Source of the DNA: Lactococcus carnosus | Lineage (GTDB): Bacteria; Bacillota; Bacilli; Lactobacillales; Streptococcaceae | Length of the DNA: 64,000 nt | Assembly (NCBI RefSeq): GCF_006770265.1 | Contig: NZ_CP017194.1 | Span: 620,001 to 684,000 of the forward strand | Direction of reading: 5' to 3' | Shown: positions 46,897 through 57,400 of the stretch, in pieces | Layout: each line of letters starts with the position of its first letter | Position numbering within the stretch: position 1 is the first letter of the stretch | Made by a program: the position numbers and the translations under genes | Notes under the pieces: model-generated | Databases searched by the model: none | Seen by the model: only the letters and a program-made list of their open reading frames with translations | What the model was told of the DNA's origin: nothing

Positions 46897-47703
46897 ATGA
46901 CGAAAATAAACTTATTAGCACTTGATTTAGATGGGACACTACTGACACACGATAAAAAAATTTCGGATGAAAATAAAGCAGCCATAAAAGCTGCTCAAGC
47001 ACAGGGTGTGCATGTGGTCATTACGACAGGTCGTCCGTTAAAAGCGATTGAACATATCTTAAGTGAGTTAGACCTGTTAGTTGCAAGTGAATATTCGATT
47101 ACCTTTAATGGTGGCCTAGTCCAACGCAATAATGGCGAGATTTTATCTCAAAAGACCTTTTCTTATGAGGATCTAGTTGAACTTCATGAGGCATTTGAGC
47201 AACTGAATCTTCCCTTTGATGTGATTTCCGAAGGCAAGTGTTATGAGACAAATCCTAAGTCACTCTATCAGGGCTTTAGTCCATTTTTAGACTTTACCAT
47301 GGGAGACTTTGATACGATACCTAAGGATATTATTTTAAACAAGGCAGTCAGTGCAATAGATGCCGACTTTTTAGATCAACAAATTAAAAAAATTCCTACT
47401 AGCTTAAAAAGTAAATACGAGATTTTTAAATCACGTGATATTTTACTTGAAATCATGCCCAGGGGTGTGGTGAAATCATTTGGTCTTGAGCAGCTGATTG
47501 CGATTTTAGGGATTGAACAAGCCAGTGTCATGGCCATGGGCGATGAAGAAAACGATATTACCATGCTAAGCTGGGCTGGACTTGGCATTGCCATGAAAAA
47601 TGCAACCGCAGAAGTCAAGGCCATAGCAGACGTGACAGCACCACTGACAAATGATGAGCATGGTGTTGCATGGGCGATAAAAACCTATATTTTGGAGGAT
47701 TAA
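46897..47703 (+). CDS. Cof-type HAD-IIB hydrolase
   Basis: Phosphatase of the haloacid dehalogenase superfamily (Cof/YidA group), usually acting on sugar or nucleotide phosphates. It is 268 aa: motif I DLDGTLL (D10-D12 region), TTGRPL (motif II) and GDEENDITML (motif IV). TATAAT ends 6 nt before the ATG and there is no ordinary leader, so the transcript is probably leaderless. The stop codon touches the ftsY start. Confidence 0.9.
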   Translation: MTKINLLALDLDGTLLTHDKKISDENKAAIKAAQAQGVHVVITTGRPLKAIEHILSELDLLVASEYSITFNGGLVQRNNGEILSQKTFSYEDLVELHEAFEQLNLPFDVISEGKCYETNPKSLYQGFSPFLDFTMGDFDTIPKDIILNKAVSAIDADFLDQQIKKIPTSLKSKYEIFKSRDILLEIMPRGVVKSFGLEQLIAILGIEQASVMAMGDEENDITMLSWAGLGIAMKNATAEVKAIADVTAPLTNDEHGVAWAIKTYILED

Positions 47704-48966
47704 ATGGGCTTATTTGATAAAATTTTTGGTAAAAAAATAGAAGAACAGATTGAAGATAATCAAACGGCGGATATCTTCAAGTTTGACCTAGCAGACTTAG
47801 ATGCTGTAGCTGAGGCCGATAGTGACATACAAGCAGATGAGTTGGTATCTGTAGCTACCGAGACACCTGTTGAAGAGGATCAACAGCCACCGATAACAGT
47901 GGTGTCAGAACCGTTTGTAGATGCGGCAATAGACATGCCGATCGAACCAGTTGAGATACCGATTGAAGCTCTACCAGAATCAATACCAGAATCGATATCA
48001 GAATCAACACCTGAGGTAACGACTCCAGTAGTTGAGACACCTCAGGAAATTGAAGACAAGTATGAAAAATCATTGAAAAAAACGAGTAAGTCATTTGGGG
48101 CCCGTTTTAATGCATTTTTATCTAACTTTAGATCTGTTGACGAAGCCTTTTTTGAAGAATTAGAAGATACCTTGATCATGAGTGATGTTGGTGTTGATGT
48201 TGCGACACAGCTGACAGATGATTTGCGTCATGAAGTTAAATTGCAAAATGCCAAGTCACAGGATGATGTGAAACGCGTCATCATCGAAAAAATGGTCGAT
48301 AATTTTGGTGAGTCTGGATTAGAAACAAGCTTAATCATCCGCGAGCCATTGACGGTTATGTTATTTGTTGGGGTAAACGGTGTCGGTAAAACGACGACAA
48401 TCGGTAAATTAGCCAATCGCTTTAAAAATGAAGGTAAGAAAGTCTTACTAGCAGCAGCAGATACTTTTAGAGCTGGTGCGACTGATCAACTCGTCGAGTG
48501 GTCACGCCGCAGTGGTGTTGATATCGTCATTGGTAAAGAAAAATCTGATCCTGCTTCGGTTGTCTTTGATGCGGTTAAGCGTGCACAAGCAGAGCAGTTC
48601 GATGTGCTTTTGATCGATACAGCTGGTCGATTGCAAAACAAGGATAACCTGATGAAAGAGCTTGAAAAAATGGGCAAAATCATCAAACGTGAACTACCAG
48701 ACGCCCCACACGAAACCTTGTTAGCTTTAGATGCGACAACGGGTCAAAATGCGATTTCTCAAGCAAAAGAATTTTCAAAAGTGACACCATTAACAGGTAT
48801 TGTCTTAACAAAATTAGATGGTTCTGCTAAGGGTGGTATTATTTTAACTATCCAACAGATTTTAAAAATTCCAGTTAAACTAGTTGGACTTGGTGAAGGT
48901 CTAACTGACTTAGAGAACTTTGATGAAGCACTCTTTGTAAAAGGCCTATTTCAAGATCTGCTTTAA
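47704..48966 (+). CDS. ftsY: Signal recognition particle receptor FtsY
   Basis: SRP receptor GTPase that hands ribosome-nascent chains to the Sec translocon. It is 420 aa: a long acidic A domain (about 15-118, with an ESIPESISESTPE repeat), then the NG domain with GVNGVGKT (223-230), DTAGR and TKLDGSAKGG. The ATG directly follows the upstream stop, and GGAGG lies in the end of that gene, so the two are translationally coupled. Confidence 0.96.
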   Translation: MGLFDKIFGKKIEEQIEDNQTADIFKFDLADLDAVAEADSDIQADELVSVATETPVEEDQQPPITVVSEPFVDAAIDMPIEPVEIPIEALPESIPESISESTPEVTTPVVETPQEIEDKYEKSLKKTSKSFGARFNAFLSNFRSVDEAFFEELEDTLIMSDVGVDVATQLTDDLRHEVKLQNAKSQDDVKRVIIEKMVDNFGESGLETSLIIREPLTVMLFVGVNGVGKTTTIGKLANRFKNEGKKVLLAAADTFRAGATDQLVEWSRRSGVDIVIGKEKSDPASVVFDAVKRAQAEQFDVLLIDTAGRLQNKDNLMKELEKMGKIIKRELPDAPHETLLALDATTGQNAISQAKEFSKVTPLTGIVLTKLDGSAKGGIILTIQQILKIPVKLVGLGEGLTDLENFDEALFVKGLFQDLL

Positions 48967-48977
48967 TTCAGAAATTG

Positions 48978-49004
48978 ACGCCTTACATTTGTGTCAGGCA
49001 TTTT
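48978..49004 (+). terminator. Possible weak terminator after ftsY
   Basis: GCCT...AGGC with a partly paired interior and ATTTT. The stem is poor. Confidence 0.4.
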
Positions 49005-49048
49005 AGTAATCGGCCTTGCACCTTTTTCGTCTGTATATGACCCAGTCA

Positions 49049-49077
49049 TTTACAAAAAGGTAAAAAAATAGTAAAAT
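49049..49077 (+). promoter_or_regulatory. prs promoter
   Basis: TTTACA, 17-nt spacer, TAAAAT, 27 nt before the start codon. Confidence 0.68.
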
Positions 49078-49104
49078 AAGAGTTAGAAAATCTCGGAGGA
49101 TGAC

Positions 49105-50088
49105 ATGTCGTACGCAAACCTGAAGTTATTTGCACTTAGCTCAAACCAAGAATTGGCTAAAAAAATTGCCAAAAATATGGGGTTAGACCTCGGAAAATGT
49201 TCAGTGAAAACATTTAGTGATGGGGAAATTCAGATTAACATCGAAGAATCAGTTCGTGGTAGTCACGTCTTTCTAATCCAGTCTTCATCTAGTCCAGTTA
49301 ATGAAAACTTGATGGAACTTTTAATTATGGTTGATGCTTTAAGAAGGGCTTCAGTTGGTACGATTAACGTTGTGATGCCTTATTATGGTTACGCACGTCA
49401 AGATCGTAAAGCAAGACCACGTGAACCAATCACATCAAAATTAGTTGCAAATATGATTCAGATGGCTGGTGTTGATCGTCTAGTTACTATTGACCTCCAT
49501 GCCTCACAAATTCAAGGCTTCTTTGATATTCCAGTAGACCACCTGATGGGTGCGCCACTGATTGCGGATTACTTTGAGCGTATTGGCTTGACAGGTGAAA
49601 ATGGCGATGTGGTTGTTGTTTCACCTGACCATGGTGGTGTAACTCGTGCCCGTAAATTGGCTGATTTCTTGAAAACACCGATTGCGATCATCGATAAACG
49701 TCGGCCACGTGCAAATGTTGCTGAGATCATGAATATTATCGGCGACGTTAAAGGCAAAAAATGTGTCTTGATTGATGACATGATCGATACAGCTGGAACG
49801 ATTACGCTGGCTGCAAATGCCTTGAAAGCACTTGGTGCAACTGATATCTATGCCTCATGTACACACGGTGTCTTATCTGGACCAGCACTTGAGAGAATTG
49901 AAAGTTCATCAATTACAAAACTTGTAGTGACAGATACGATTGAATTGCCACAAAGTATTCGTGATTCTGAAAAAATTACCGAGATTTCGATTTCGGCATT
50001 AATTGCAGATGCGATTATCCGCATTCACGAAAACCGTCCTTTGTCACCATTATTCCAAATGCGTGTCAAATCAGAAGATCTCGTTTAA
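49105..50088 (+). CDS. prs: Ribose-phosphate pyrophosphokinase
   Basis: Makes PRPP from ribose-5-phosphate and ATP for purine, pyrimidine, histidine and NAD synthesis. It is 327 aa with [19 protein letters not shown], the signature [11 protein letters not shown] and the PRPP loop [12 protein letters not shown]. Strong RBS CGGAGG. A short terminator follows immediately. Confidence 0.95.
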   Translation: MSYANLKLFALSSNQELAKKIAKNMGLDLGKCSVKTFSDGEIQINIEESVRGSHVFLIQSSSSPVNENLMELLIMVDALRRASVGTINVVMPYYGYARQDRKARPREPITSKLVANMIQMAGVDRLVTIDLHASQIQGFFDIPVDHLMGAPLIADYFERIGLTGENGDVVVVSPDHGGVTRARKLADFLKTPIAIIDKRRPRANVAEIMNIIGDVKGKKCVLIDDMIDTAGTITLAANALKALGATDIYASCTHGVLSGPALERIESSSITKLVVTDTIELPQSIRDSEKITEISISALIADAIIRIHENRPLSPLFQMRVKSEDLV

Positions 50089-50107
50089 ACGCCATTGGGC
50101 GTTTTTT
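50087..50107 (+). terminator. Terminator after prs
   Basis: AACGCC-ATTG-GGCGTT followed by TTTT. The stem overlaps the prs stop codon, and the T-run leads directly into TGGTAAAAT and the next ATG. Confidence 0.82.
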
Positions 50108-50116
50108 GGTAAAATC

Positions 50117-50881
50117 ATGAAAATAGCAGCACTTGAAAAAATATTTCCAGTAAAAAAAGGCCTTAGCGACCATCCAGAAACAGCTATCACATTTACCACC
50201 GACGGTGAGCAGTATTACATGAATAAAACTGACTTAACACCTCGTGAAATCAGCTTATTTAATACTGTCTTATTTGCAGCAAAAGAGATGAGGTTTGATC
50301 AGCTCTCTGCCGGTGTTTATCGGTTGATACAGCTTAAATCCGATAGTTTTGATGAGATTGCTGAGCATCTATCCTTGATTTTCCCAACAATCATCACGGT
50401 TGAGAAACAGGCATCAGACTATGGTGTCGCAATCGAAAAACTATCACCTGATTGTTTATATGAGTCAGAGATGAAGCAGACACTCGCTACCTTATTTCAA
50501 GACTTGGGAGTCGACGGTACCTACTATCTGGGCATGTTTTATGATCAGGCTGTGTTAGCTGATCGATATCAACTTGAAAAAAGTAATTTCGAACAAGGAT
50601 TAACGTTTTCAGAAGCTTTGATTAAAGCAGGGATCAAGCAAGTAAGCAGTCATCCCTTATCGATCATCGAGCAGAGGCTGTTAACGGATTCAGAGGCGCA
50701 AGAGTTGATTAAAAAACTTTACCAAAATGATAGCAATCAACTACAAACGGCAAAGGCCATGTTTATTCATCGTAACACCCTAACCCAAAAAATGAAAAAG
50801 TTTGAAAGACAATATGGGTTAACCTTGACGGGGAGTGATCTGGTCTTACTTTATAGCTTGATTAATATAGCTGATAAGTGA
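50117..50881 (+). CDS. Probable PucR-type regulator
   Basis: 254 aa from the ATG at 50117; an open frame upstream overlaps prs and is not meaningful. The C-terminal 55 residues (LIKKLYQNDSNQLQTAKAMF, IHRNTLTQKMKKFE, LLYSLI) match the PucR/CdaR helix-turn-helix type. The N-terminal part is not recognised and has no clear ligand-domain motif. No RBS is seen. A -10-like TAAAAT ends just 1 nt before the ATG, too close to drive a leaderless mRNA from that codon. Target genes unknown. Confidence 0.75.
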   Translation: MKIAALEKIFPVKKGLSDHPETAITFTTDGEQYYMNKTDLTPREISLFNTVLFAAKEMRFDQLSAGVYRLIQLKSDSFDEIAEHLSLIFPTIITVEKQASDYGVAIEKLSPDCLYESEMKQTLATLFQDLGVDGTYYLGMFYDQAVLADRYQLEKSNFEQGLTFSEALIKAGIKQVSSHPLSIIEQRLLTDSEAQELIKKLYQNDSNQLQTAKAMFIHRNTLTQKMKKFERQYGLTLTGSDLVLLYSLINIADK

Positions 50882-51057
50882 CGTAGCCTGATTTGAAAAA
50901 ATAGCAAATTTATCGTAAAATAAAGAATAACTTTAAAAGGATGATCAGCCGATAGCAGGCTTACTAGGCTAGCAAGTATGCGATGTCCTATCAGCCTATT
51001 TAAGATACATCTAAAAAACAAGTTAGTTGTCTAGACTAATCAAAAAGAAAGAGTACT

Positions 51058-53553
51058 ATGACTTTTAATCATCAAGAAATTGAAAAAAAATGGCAATTAT
51101 TTTGGCAAGATAATCAGACCTTCAAAACAGGGACTGATAAAAATAAACCTAAGTTTTATGCCTTAGATATGTTTCCTTACCCGAGTGGTGCTGGCTTACA
51201 CGTTGGGCACCCAGAAGGCTATACAGCGACAGATATTTTGAGTCGTATGCGCCGTTCGCAAGGCTTTAATGTTTTACATCCCATGGGATGGGACGCCTTT
51301 GGCTTACCCGCCGAACAATATGCCATGGATACAGGAAATGATCCTGCTGAATTTACAGCAGAAAATATCGCGACGTTTAAGCGCCAAATCAATGCACTTG
51401 GTTTCTCATATGACTGGGAACGTGAAATTAATACAACTGATCCTGATTATTACAAATGGACACAGTGGATTTTCACAAAACTTTATGAAAAAGGCTTAGC
51501 CTATGAAGCAGAAGTTGCAGTAAACTGGGTTGAAGAGCTTGGGACTGCGATTTCAAATGAAGAAGTACTACCTGATGGCACATCAGAACGTGGTGGCTAT
51601 CCTGTCGTTCGTAAACCGATGCGCCAGTGGATGCTTAAAATCACAGCCTATGCAGAGCGCTTACTCAATGATTTAGAAGACGTAGAATGGCCTGAGTCAG
51701 TTAAGGACATGCAACGTAACTGGATTGGTAAATCTGTAGGGGCCAATGTCGATTTTAAAATCAAAGATACAGACCAGTCGTTTACTGTATTTACAACGCG
51801 TCCTGATACACTTTTTGGGGCGACTTATGCTGTTTTAGCACCTGAGCATGACGTGGTCGCACAAATTACTAGTGGTGACCAATCAGAGGCGGTAAAAGCC
51901 TATCAACATCAGGCTAGTCTCAAGTCTGATCTTGCTAGAACTGACTTAGCTAAAGAAAAAACTGGTGTTTGGACAGGTGCTTATGCTGTTAACCCAGTTA
52001 ACGGACGTGAAATTCCAATCTGGATTTCTGACTACGTGCTTGCGACTTATGGCACGGGTGCGATTATGGCCGTTCCAGCCCATGACCAACGTGACTGGGA
52101 TTTTGCAAAAACGTTTGATCTACCGATTACCCCAGTTATCGAAGGTGGCGATGTCTCAGAAGCAGCTTATACAGAAGATGGCATGCACATTAATTCTGAC
52201 TTCCTAGATGGTCTTGATAAAGCAAGTGGTATCGCTAAGATGGTCGACTGGTTGACTGAGAATAACTTTGGTCAAGAAAAAGTGACCTATCGTTTGAGAG
52301 ACTGGTTGTTCAGTCGCCAACGCTATTGGGGAGAACCTATTCCAATCATTCATTGGGAAGATGGGACATCTACTGCACTTCCAGAATCAGAATTACCACT
52401 TATTTTACCTAAAACAACAGATATTAAACCATCTGGTAATGGGGAATCACCACTTGCTAACTTGACTGACTGGTTGTCAGTGGTTAGAGAAGATGGCGTT
52501 AAAGGACGTCGCGAGACAAATACGATGCCTCAATGGGCAGGGTCTAGCTGGTATTTCTTACGGTATATCGATCCGAAAAATGACCAACAATTAGCTGATC
52601 CTGAGCTCTTAAAAGAGTGGTTACCAGTCGATATTTATATCGGTGGGGCTGAGCATGCAGTGTTACATTTACTTTATGCCCGTTTCTGGCATAAATTCTT
52701 GTTTGATATCGGTGTAGTGCCAACCAAAGAACCATTCCAAAAACTCTATAACCAAGGGATGATTTTAGGGACAAGCTATCGCGATAGCCGTGGGGCCCTT
52801 GTTGCCTCAGATAAGGTTGAGGAACGTGATGGCAAGTTCTATAACCTAGAAAATGGCGAGGCACTTGACCAAGGACCAGCTAAAATGTCTAAATCATTGA
52901 AAAATGTCATCAATCCAGATGACGTGGTCGATCAGTATGGTGCAGATACCTTGCGTCTATATGAGATGTTCATGGGTCCACTAGATGCCAGTATCGCCTG
53001 GTCTGCTGAGGGTCTTGAAGGCTCACGTAAATTCTTGGATCGTGTTTATCGCTTATTAACTGAGAAAACGATTACGGAAGAAAATGATGGCAAGTTGAGT
53101 CGTGTCTATCATGAGACCGTTAAATTTGTGACAGAGCATTTAGATGCCCTCAAGTTTAATACGGCAATCTCGCAATTGATGATCTTTGTTAACGCTGCTA
53201 ATAAACAAGATGAGATCCCAGCTGACTATGCCAAAGGCTTTATCCAACTGCTAGCACCCTTTGCACCGCATTTGGGAGAAGAGCTTTGGGAAAATCTGAC
53301 AGGTGAAACAGGTATTTCTTACGTTGCCTGGCCAACTTTTGACGATAGTAAGCTTGTGGATGATGAAGTTGAAATCGTGCTACAAGTGTTAGGCAAAAAT
53401 AAGGCAAAATTAATGGTGCCAACTGGATCAAGTAAAGCTGACCTTGAAAAATTAGCACTAGAAAATGACGTAATTCAATCCTTAATCGCTGGTAAAACAG
53501 TCAGAAAAGTGATCGCTGTACCAGATAAATTAGTTAATATCGTCGCAAACTAA
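51058..53553 (+). CDS. leuS: Leucyl-tRNA synthetase
   Basis: Class I synthetase charging tRNA-Leu with an editing (CP1) domain. It is 831 aa, with HVGH at 48-51 ([19 protein letters not shown]), editing segments [12 protein letters not shown] and [13 protein letters not shown], and KMSKS in [11 protein letters not shown]. No T-box leader is visible in the 176-nt upstream gap. A strong terminator follows. Confidence 0.96.
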   Translation: MTFNHQEIEKKWQLFWQDNQTFKTGTDKNKPKFYALDMFPYPSGAGLHVGHPEGYTATDILSRMRRSQGFNVLHPMGWDAFGLPAEQYAMDTGNDPAEFTAENIATFKRQINALGFSYDWEREINTTDPDYYKWTQWIFTKLYEKGLAYEAEVAVNWVEELGTAISNEEVLPDGTSERGGYPVVRKPMRQWMLKITAYAERLLNDLEDVEWPESVKDMQRNWIGKSVGANVDFKIKDTDQSFTVFTTRPDTLFGATYAVLAPEHDVVAQITSGDQSEAVKAYQHQASLKSDLARTDLAKEKTGVWTGAYAVNPVNGREIPIWISDYVLATYGTGAIMAVPAHDQRDWDFAKTFDLPITPVIEGGDVSEAAYTEDGMHINSDFLDGLDKASGIAKMVDWLTENNFGQEKVTYRLRDWLFSRQRYWGEPIPIIHWEDGTSTALPESELPLILPKTTDIKPSGNGESPLANLTDWLSVVREDGVKGRRETNTMPQWAGSSWYFLRYIDPKNDQQLADPELLKEWLPVDIYIGGAEHAVLHLLYARFWHKFLFDIGVVPTKEPFQKLYNQGMILGTSYRDSRGALVASDKVEERDGKFYNLENGEALDQGPAKMSKSLKNVINPDDVVDQYGADTLRLYEMFMGPLDASIAWSAEGLEGSRKFLDRVYRLLTEKTITEENDGKLSRVYHETVKFVTEHLDALKFNTAISQLMIFVNAANKQDEIPADYAKGFIQLLAPFAPHLGEELWENLTGETGISYVAWPTFDDSKLVDDEVEIVLQVLGKNKAKLMVPTGSSKADLEKLALENDVIQSLIAGKTVRKVIAVPDKLVNIVAN

Positions 53554-53592
53554 GGCGATAGTTAAAACCGACTTGTCATTAGTCTTAATCAA

Positions 53593-53630
53593 AAAAAATC
53601 AAGTTCTGAGCTATCAGAACTTGATTTTTT
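53593..53630. terminator. Bidirectional terminator between leuS and the HesB-like gene
   Basis: AAAAAATCAAGTTCTGA and TCAGAACTTGATTTTTT form a perfect stem around GCTA. Confidence 0.94.
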
Positions 53631-53654
53631 GATCGTCATTTTTTGCGTGATGGC

Positions 53655-54011
53655 TTAGTCAGCTACTTTGCTTCTTAAGTCTAAGACTTGGACATTACTA
53701 TCAATTAGAGACCCAGCATCTTTAAGCTGAACACGAAAATCCGCGTTTTGTGTTAGGGTCATATCTTTTGTCAGAAATAGCTCGCCATCCTTTTTAAAAT
53801 AGATGGGTGCTAAATTCGAGTCGATAACAACATCAAATTGAGGTGGTAAAGTGCCCTTATCGATCGCAATCAAGCGAAATCGTGTGCCAATTGCACAGCC
53901 ATCTACAGGTCTACCAGTTTCACCAATCGTTTGGTCATAATCTAAGACGACATCTGCCGTAGTCCAATGACTTAAACGGCTCAGTACTGCATCATCAAGT
54001 GTAAGTTTCAT
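53655..54011 (-). CDS. HesB/IscA-like (Fe-S biosynthesis fold) protein
   Basis: 118 aa, resembling the small HesB-like iron-sulfur biosynthesis family proteins of lactic acid bacteria. It has MKLTLDDAVLSRL at the start and FDVVIDSNLAPIYFKKDG in the middle. The usual IscA cysteines are absent except one (DGCAIG), so it may not carry clusters itself. Strong RBS AGGAGG 8 nt upstream. It is monocistronic, convergent with leuS. Confidence 0.7.
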   Translation of the reverse strand: MKLTLDDAVLSRLSHWTTADVVLDYDQTIGETGRPVDGCAIGTRFRLIAIDKGTLPPQFDVVIDSNLAPIYFKKDGELFLTKDMTLTQNADFRVQLKDAGSLIDSNVQVLDLRSKVAD

Positions 54012-54311
54012 GAGATTACCTCCTACCCCTAGTATACGCTTTGCTGACCAATTTTACAAAATACTGGATTGGCAGCATGTAACTAAATAGAAATAGACAT
54101 ATCAGTATTAAAATGAGACCTATTATTAGCTGATTATCATCAAGATAAGATCTCTATATCATGATGAAATAAGGCTTAAAAATAACACAAGTAAATAAAA
54201 TAGGCGTTTACTTGTGATTAATGGAGCAAGGTATACCATCCTTTGTCACTGTTTTCTATGTGATATGATGTTATAAATATGACAAGATAATAATAGGTGT
54301 CAAAAATAATG
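54012..54311. other. Intergenic region before gltB
   Basis: No gene. It contains a perfect 10-bp hairpin, CACAAGTAAA (54186-54195) with TTTACTTGTG (54207-54216), lacking a T-run, and TGTGA-N7-TTATA (54259-54275), one base off the GlnR box TGTNAN7TNACA. The rest is AT-rich with no further recognisable signal. Confidence 0.5.
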
Positions 54312-54358
54312 AATTTTCAGAAAACTTGCTTGTTAATTTCGCATTTTTTTGGTAGAAT
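54312..54358 (+). promoter_or_regulatory. gltB promoter with CodY box
   Basis: AATTTTCAGAAAACT (54312-54326) matches the CodY box AATTTTCWGAAAATT at 14 of 15 positions. It lies just upstream of TTGTTA (54330-54335), a 17-nt spacer and the extended -10 TGGTAGAAT (TAGAAT 54353-54358). CodY bound here would block polymerase when branched-chain amino acids and GTP are plentiful. Confidence 0.82.
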
Positions 54359-54431
54359 TATCCTATATCTTTTGTCAGATAACCTCATAAAAGTAAAAGG
54401 TATTTGACATTATCTGTGAGAGGATGAATTA

Positions 54432-57400
54432 ATGGATAAATTACAAGCTAGACAGCAAACTTTGTGGGACCAGACTTTTGAGTCTGATGCCTGCGGTATG
54501 GGCTTTATTGCCCAAATAGATGGTAAACCGACACATGAACTAGTGGATTATGCGATGACGATTTTGGAGCGCATGAACCATCGTGGTGGTACGGGTGCCG
54601 AACCCGATACAGGTGATGGTGCAGGGGCACTTTTTGCCATGCCACACGCCTTTTTTGATAAAATAACATCAGAGAAATTGATCGATTTGCCTCAAGCAGG
54701 CGACTATGCAGTTGGTCAATTTTTCTTGCCTAAAGAAGCAGATAAAAAAGTAGCCCTTTGTAAATCAATTACAGCAGAATTACAAGCAGATGGTTACCAA
54801 ATCATCTTAACGCGTGATGTGCCTTTTAATTTTGATAACTGTGGACCAGCTGCACAAGATATCATGCCAGCATTTGTTCAGTTTATTATCTCAAAACCTA
54901 GCGATAGTAAAAGTGGTCGTGATTTCGAAGATAGATTATATCGCTTGCGCCGCAAACTTGAAAAAACATTTGCGACTTCAGAATTATTTATCTGTTCATT
55001 ATCTAGTAAAACAATCGTTTATAAAGGGATGCTACATGCCTTTCAAGTGCGTACCTTCTATCCTGACTTATCAGACCCTGACTTCAAGTCAACGATTGCG
55101 CTGACACACTCACGTTTTTCTACAAATACCTTCCCATCATGGGATCGTGCGCAGCCTTTTCGTTATCTTGCACATAATGGCGAGATCAATACCCTTCGTG
55201 GTGCTGAAAACTGGATGACATCGCACAAAATCGAAATTTATAACGAAGAAAACTCTGACTCAGCTAAACTCGAAAACTGTATGGAGTATCTCTACCGCAA
55301 TGGTCGCGATATGCCACACGCCCTCTTGATGATGATTCCAGAAGCTTGGGGTGAAGAGGCTGGTTTATCACCAGAGTTGACGTCATTTTATGAATACACG
55401 TCTTCATTCATGGCACCTTGGGATGGTCCTGCTGCGCTAGTCTTTACAGATGGTGATACAGTTGGGGCACGTCTTGACCGGAATGGGCTTCGTCCTAGCC
55501 GTTATAGCATTACTGAGGATAACTTTATCGTCTGTTCATCAGAGTCAGGTGTTGTTGACTTTGCACCTAGCCGTGTTGTCGAAAAAGGGGTGCTTGGCCC
55601 TGGTAACATGATGCTAGTTGATACTGTAAATGGTAAAATCTTGCGTAATGAAGAAGTTAAAAAGCATTATGCAGCGCAATATCCTTATGAAAAATGGTTG
55701 GCAAAAAATCTCCGTCATATCGATGAGCTTGCATCTCAAGGTGAATTTCCAGAGATGTCCGAAGCGAGTCTGCAAACCATGCATAAGTTATTTGGCTACA
55801 CAGATGAGGTTATCAGAACTGTTATTGTGCCGATGGCAGAATATGGTCAAGAACCTGTTATCTCAATGGGGTATGACAGTCCACTTGCCGTCTTATCTCA
55901 GAAAAACCAATCCCTCTTTACTTACTTTAAGCAACAGTTTGCTCAAGTAACCAATCCGCCAATTGATGCCATTCGGGAAAAAATTGTGGTTGGGACAGAA
56001 GTCTATCTTGGCCGTGACGGTGATTTGCGTTCAGATGATGCGGCAAACTGCGTTAAGCTTAAACTAGATAGTCCAGTCTTGTCTACATTAGACTTTGAAA
56101 AAATTGCCTTTAGTCAAGATAAGAAGCACAAATCTAAACTGATTTCGACACTTTATGATGTGACGAAGGAAACACAAAACCGATTGGAAAATGCGCTAGT
56201 TGACATGTTTAAAGCAGTTGAAGCAGCTGTAGACAACGGCGCTAGCATTATCATCCTAAGTGACCGTGACCAGGCAGAAGGCCGTATGCCGATGCCAATC
56301 TTACTTGCCACATCTGGCTTGTATAACTACATGGTTGAAAAAGGTAAAGGTAGCCAGTTCTCTATCGTTGTGGATACGGCAGAGGTTAATGAAGTGCATC
56401 ACTTTGCGACAATCATTGGCTATGGTGCAAGTGCAATCCATCCTTATGGAGCTTATCAAACACTCGTTGATTACCATATGGCTGATAAGGTTGAATCTTT
56501 CCGTCATGCTGCTGAAAAAGGCATTATTAAAGTCATGAGTCGGATGGGGATTTCAACCATCTCAGGTTACAAAGGGGCGCAACTCTTTGAAGCTGTTGGC
56601 CTATCATCTGCTGTTGTCGATAACTATTTCCGTGGGACTGTTACGCGTATTGGTGGCTTGTCACTGGATCAGATCGAAACAGAATACTTGGAACGTTATG
56701 CCTTTGCTTACGGCCCTCGTAGCCAGGAGACGTTACCATCAGGTGGATCTTATCAGTTTAAAACAGACGGTGAACACCATATCTTTAACCCACTGACGAT
56801 TTACAACTTCCAAAAAGCGGTTCGTCAAGGCGACTATGCGCTATATAAGGCCTACGCTGAAGAACTACATGTTGAGGCAGATGAAACACCGTCAAACCTC
56901 CGTCATATTTGGGAATTTAACCAAAAACGTACACCTGTTGCCCTGTCAGAAGTCGAACCAGTTGAAAATATCGTGACCCGCTTCAAAGTCGGTGCCATGA
57001 GTTTTGGATCGCTTTCTAAAGAAGCACATGAAACGATTGCAGAAGCCATGAACTCGATTGGCGCTAAATCAAACTCTGGTGAAGGCGGCGAAAATCGTGC
57101 ACGTTACTATAAAAAAGCAGATGGCACAAATCTAAACTCTAAGATCAAACAAATCGCATCAGGTCGTTTTGGTGTTAATGCCGAATACGTCATGAGTGCA
57201 GAAGAATTACAAATTAAACTTGCCCAAGGTGCTAAGCCGGGTGAAGGTGGACAGTTACCAGGTGGGAAAGCCTTCCCATGGGTTGCTGAAATCCGTGGCT
57301 CAACGCCAGGGGTTACCTTGATTTCACCACCACCACATCATGATATTTATTCTATCGAAGATTTGGCACAGTTAATTTATGACCTTAAAGCAGTTAATCC

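Noticed and set aside
50882-51057. T-box leader before leuS
   Set aside because: No specifier loop, no T-box core sequence and no terminator in the gap.
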